Part shown: in pieces, positions 59,016 through 64,000 of the stretch
How positions within the stretch are numbered: position 1 is the first letter of the stretch
Layout: each line of letters starts with the position of its first letter
From: Morella rubra
Lineage: Eukaryota > Streptophyta > Magnoliopsida > Fagales > Myricaceae
Reading direction: 5' to 3'
Length of the DNA stretch: 64,000 bases
Assembly: GCA_003952965.2 (NCBI GenBank)
Contig: CM025855.1
Location: forward strand, 32,560,862 to 32,624,861
Made by a program: the position numbers and the translations under genes
Notes under the pieces: generated by a model
What the model was told of the DNA's origin: nothing
Database searches by the model: none
The model's input: the letters and a program-made list of their open reading frames with translations, nothing else

Positions 59016-62000
59016 TTAATTTGAAAGTTACATATTGTAGGGATAGACGATCGACAGTCTTTATCACAACCCCTTTAACTCAGGCTTTATCCAAGAATTT
59101 CATCCCATATCCAAAGTGAAAGGAGACTCACTGTGTAGTACTGTGCAGTTCAAAGAAGATAGGAGAAAAAGGTTCTCTTTAATTTGTCCGTACGCAATTC
59201 TTTTGTCTTGAGGGTGAGACTCAGTTGGCTATATTGAATTTTGGATGCAAATGTTTCTCATGACCATTGACTAGCTTTTGTATTATCTTTTAATAGTGAT
59301 CAACTTTTTATTGATCGTCTTGGTGATGGATGCAGTCCAACCACTTAATTCTAAATGTCTTGAATGACGGATATCCATATATTGTTTTTTTCTTCTATAT
59401 TTGTTTGAGATCCTATTTTTTTTCTAATTTTTACCTATAAATCAACAGCAGAGCTCCTGCCACCAAAACATTACATACAGGGGGGTCTTGCTTTTTGTAA
59501 CGAGGTTTCCCTATTAATTAACATCATATAATTAGTTTTATTCTTAAACAAAAATCTCTTATACGAAAACCCAAATTACATGTAAGGTGGGAAAAGGTGC
59601 CTTTGGAGATCTTCTACAAACTTCAACACCTCTCTTTTTTGGGATTGCCAAATTGCCAACAAGCTGATGATAAAATCTTTCAGTCCAAAAGCACAGGGAG
59701 ATTTGAATGACACCTATGCTCCGCCTCATCATCAAGATCGAGTTTATCTCAACCGACCGCAGAGTAGACAAAGGGAATTGCTTTTTGTTCGGATTATAAT
59801 CATCTCCCTGGTCACCTTTGATAAAGTTGATACGAATTGACTCCGTGAATAAGAAAGGGAGTGAGTCATGCACGAATATTCCCCTCACTAACCAGCTTGT
59901 TCCCAATCGTCTGCTTTCACTTTTATATATGTTGCGGGTAATTCTACAGCGATCACTCAAAGGGGTGGATGCACTAACGAAAGGTAGGGTTTTGGGAATA
60001 TTTAGGCCTGGGAATAGAGAGCATGTTCACCACAGGCGGTTGGTCTGTTTCAGCAGAAAATCCTTTTTCCGAAATTGCTGTGAGATACGCAATAATAATA
60101 TGCCTTCACTCGTATACACGCAGCAAAGGATCCATCCACTGAAACTCATGCGCCAACCTGCCTATGCAGAAGCAAGAACATGAGCAGCTAGCTGATAGTG
60201 GAAACAAGCATATTATTTTGTTTAGGATCGAAATAATTCGTAGTGGGAACAAACACTCCAAGCCAAATGAACTTTTCTTTTTGTTCTTGTGTTGGGGAAT
60301 TCCTGCCATTGCTGCATGCAAGAACTTTCCGCAGGCCAAACAAAAAGGCGTTAATTTCAAGCCCACCAAATAGTAAAAAGCATATATGATGCATATTTCT
60401 GATGTCAAATTTAAGACCTTATGAAAAGATGGGGCACATTATCATTAGATTAGTATTTAATCATGAATATGAACATCCCCATATCAACTTTATTTTTCTT
60501 TTTCTTTTTTCCCACAGTCAATGATAAGCTAAAGCTGAAACCCAATTGTCGTGTCACATTCATAGTGCCTATTCATGCACTGCACGCGAATCTTTGACAA
60601 AGGAGGATGATGGTGGGTAACTTAGGGAACCGAGTTATGTATTTCATCTGACCAAATCAGAAAAGCTATACATATTCCATCATTTACCAACTACAGCTGT
60701 GATTTTCAAGCTTTTAATCTCCAGATTTTGACTAATTGTCCCCGCAACCTACACCTTTAGGTGTCCGCAAACTACCCAATATTGAAAATTAGAGAGCGTA
60801 AAGACGGGGGGGGGGGGGAATTGCGTGCCTATCAAACAGAAGCTGTAATTATAAATGCCATCATTAATTTTATACAGGAAAAGGGCTACAATGAGAAAAC
60901 TTTTCTATAAGATCACCTTCACTTTCCTTTTTTTTTTTTTTTTCCAATTAGTCTTTGTTGGTGGAAGTGATCACTATGGCTTTATGATAGTTTTTATATT
61001 TTATTTCAAATTTGGGCACGCACTAATATATAGCTCGGAAAATGGTTACATGATTTTTTGCCTAGCAGAACTGCAGAATGAATTCGTAGATATGTTTATT
61101 GGTGGCCTGCGGAGTGGAAACAAGAAATATAGATAAAATTTGTAAGACTCCTTTGCTAAATCCATTTCTTTGTTTTAATATATTCTTGACATTCACCTGC
61201 ATATCCCCGTCATCGATCGACACAACCAGTATCCACGGACGTAGACTTTGGATCAAGCAATGACTGGATCTACATTTCCCACGTGTGCGGCCGGCTGGTT
61301 TTCAAGAAGTGAGAAAGACAATTAGGACCCACGAGGTCTGTGAGTAGAGTATCGTGTTGGGAAAGAAGGCATAAATGAGAGGGGGGCACCCACATAGGAG
61401 AATCTGAAAGCGACTTTTAATGGTGATTCATGATCAATGGCCACAACACTGGGGTGTGTGAATGTGAATGGCACAACTCATGGGTCTCGAAGTGCACAAG
61501 ACACCACCATGCACAGCTTTATACAGTGTCATATATACCTCGCTCAGTTAACTGTGTGAACCTGAGAGGCGTTATATGCATGCTAGCTCTACTACGTAAA
61601 GAACTTGAAGCCCCACAGAGGATTGTGTAAAACTGTAAAAGACTGGCACATATCAGCGACTACTAATTGAATGACCTTTCATATTTCTTGTGCCCACTAG
61701 CTACTAATAATTAAGACATTTCACACTCCTACGACATTTTCTTCAAGAGATCTCATTGATCAAACCAGACCCCGGATTAGTGTCTGCTGGGTTGTTACCA
61801 TGGCCCGACCAGCCATAAGGGTTTGTCGTCTCAATCTCCGGTACACGTTGTTTGATTAACTGACAAAGTATTTATGAAGGTATAGACCTTTCAACTTAAT
61901 TTGTAGCTGCAGTAGTGTTCAACACACTGAAGCATAGAAGCATCTCCAAATAAAAAGATATAGACTATTAGATGCATAAGAAATGAATCAATAAGAAAAC

Positions 62001-64000
62001 TGATCTTTATCGATCGAGCTGCTTTCCTACCGCTGGTTAGAGCAATAATTTGGATATGTGGAAATGCTGCTTTTTTATACCTGGCTTCTCTTTCAGAGCT
62101 GGTAAATGAAAGCGAGCAGGCATAGTAGATTACTTACTGTATCCTGCATCATCTTCGTTGTTTTTTATTATATGTTTTTAATACTTTATTGAAGTCGTTC
62201 ATTCTGCCGGAGCTGCATGCTAATCAATTTTGGTTACCATATATGACATAAAACAGAGCCAAAAGGGGTTAATTAGCCTCCACATTTAATAGTCAATGCA
62301 TTTGAAAAAGATCCAACATGACTGCCGCCAATCACCAATTACATCATTCTTATGAGATCCTTTTGTCTTGGATCCTTTAGATGTCTTTGTCAGGCTGATC
62401 AAAATCTGAAAGAGTCGAGTGCTTTCAGAACTTGTTTTACACTTGGTGAGCGATCACTATTATTTCTAGATTTTTATTTCAGCATATCCTTATATTCCTG
62501 AACGACCAAAAAAATAAATAAATCTACGTCTACATTTTGCCTAAAAAACCTTTTCAGACTCGGTGGGAGACTCCACTAGTAGGTGCAAACTGTAAAGGGT
62601 CTAAGTCTATGCGAGAAGGGTCCCACACGGGACAAGCATAGAGGGGTGATGGGGTCCCATGTTGTCGGTTGGCCCCCCGGTTGGGTGGCACAAAAGAGGA
62701 CCATTAGGCAGAATGTGGCTCACCCTTTCCCTCGCGTATAGTGGGCGTTGATTTATCTCCCCACAGGCCAGAGGCCTCTGCTTCCAACACCACTCATTTC
62801 AAAACTCACCCTCCGTTGGCTGGTGATATATCCAAACTGCCAATTGCCTGGATTTGAGATAGGCATTGATCGAGCCAAGACAGACTTTGGTCTTGATATC
62901 TAGCGGACAATGAATGAGCCAAGACAGAAGATGTGTCTTACTCTCTGCGATTTTGCCTGAACTCGGTCCAACATTTTTGTAGACATCCGTTGTACAGCAG
63001 TACTGCTCATTTCTGATATTATACGCAAGTCTTTAATGTGAACTTCAACCCCCCTCCTTCTAATTTGCCCCCAAAACTTTATTGTCCTTAACTTCCCTTT
63101 CCTACCTACTTGGTAAGTAATTACACGTTTTGTCAAGGACTGACTTTTCTCCACCAAACTTGACTTTGCTGCCCTCGTTGTTTTCTTAAAAGTCCATATT
63201 ATTATGTTTGGCAAGTGGAAATTTTATTAAAAAATTTCTCATTTGTCAAGAATGGTAAAATCACGTGTCCTATAAAAATAGAGAATATTGATGATTTTAT
63301 AGTATTAAATTATAATAGTTTCGGGTATGTATACGACTTCATTCAGTCTGCCATGGAAAGGAACTTGATACCAAACCCTAAGTCAATATATGATAACTTC
63401 TTCTGATTAATATATATGACCTGTCGAACGCCTTTCCTTCTCTCTACTAGTCTAAATACTGTGGAATTTTGTGTTTTCTTTGCGAGTTGCGAATCAACAA
63501 GTGGACCATCCGGACAAGCTAGGCTTCTGGAAAGGGTAATAATTCTGAATTATCTTTGGGGCTTCCCCCTTATAATTGTAGTAGTTGAAGCAATTTTGGA
63601 CGTGATATGGAAGAAAAGTTTATTTCTCTTGTTCTTGATCATCGTTCATGACATCTTTATCGTTCTAACAACATAGAAAATAAGTTTCCTTCCACTTTTA
63701 TACGCCCATATGGCAAAACAAGAAGCAAGGCTGCAAGCGGCCGCCAGCAGCCGCATGCAAGTTCCATATATAAGCTGTAAAAGCATTCACTTTTGCAGGG
63801 TGTTAATTTTATTAAGCAGAAGCTGAGCTGGGCATTTTTATTCTCTCAACTGATGTGGGGTTACCCAGCTTAGCTAAGAAGTACTGATGGTATAATTATA
63901 AGTATGGCCCTTTCTTTTGAATTCTGTACAAATATATCTGACTGATATTTAAGCAAAACAACAATGTTAACTTGGGATGAGCAACTGTAGTCCAATGTCC
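59016..64000. other. Gene-free right end of the window
   Basis: I see no ORF with a recognisable domain. The longest candidates (59559-59960 minus, 133 codons; 62900-63214 minus, 104 codons; 63416-63676 plus, 86 codons) have no family I can name. Includes T/A runs, a G-run (60807-60818), a small hairpin at 62606-62642 and a moderately GC-rich stretch at 62540-62830. Confidence 0.4.

Noticed and set aside
1..64000. CRISPR arrays, bacterial operons or prophage
   Set aside because: No spaced direct-repeat arrays; gene structure is eukaryotic throughout.

Overview
The window is nuclear DNA from a flowering plant, most likely a woody eudicot, though the species cannot be fixed from sequence alone. 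The evidence is multi-exon genes with GT-AG introns, plant-specific families (WVD2-like, DETOXIFICATION, LysM GPI-anchored receptor, plant FMO1 clade, GPAT9), AT-rich intergenic DNA full of foldback MITE-like elements, tRNA-derived SINEs, and a decayed endogenous pararetrovirus. There are two assembly gaps: 594 N at 2496-3089, and exactly 1000 N at 55152-56151, a typical size for a gap of unknown length.

Layout. 1-1190 (-): 5' part of a WVD2-like/TPX2-family microtubule gene that runs off the left edge. 3.5-15.2 kb: two tandem copies (A, B) of a roughly 6 kb unit, each with an intact histidine-phosphatase (phosphoglycerate mutase-like) gene on the minus strand and a rearranged, truncated SLY1 fragment on the plus strand. 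15.2-21.3 kb: the complete version (C) of the same pair, a phosphoglycerate mutase-like gene and intact SLY1 arranged head to head with 309 bp between start codons. 22.9-25.6 kb (-): degenerate Caulimoviridae-like fragment. 26.0-28.7 kb (+): mitochondrial NAD-isocitrate dehydrogenase regulatory subunit. 29.1-35.7 kb: repeat-rich block with a 72-bp tandem repeat, an inverted repeat enclosing a cytochrome P450 5' fragment, a duplicated anonymous segment, a CACTA-like end and several foldbacks. 36.0-38.7 kb (+): FMO1-type flavin monooxygenase. 39.5-45.9 kb (-): 14-exon plastid MATE transporter (DTX45-like) with a GC-AG intron. 48.2-51.7 kb (-): LysM GPI-anchored receptor (LYM2-like). 53.1-54.7 kb (-): 3' half of GPAT9, cut by the 1000-N gap. 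56.2-64.0 kb: no gene that I can support.

The genes do not form one pathway; they are ordinary plant housekeeping and defence genes. The notable structure is the phosphatase/SLY1 triplication. Copies A and B share the same loss of the SLY1 5' end and promoter half, the same inserted exon-like fragment and the same change next to the second catalytic histidine (SHGD to SHGG). This implies rearrangement first and tandem duplication afterwards. All exon models were built by hand from splice consensus, reading-frame continuity and family knowledge; no database search was run.
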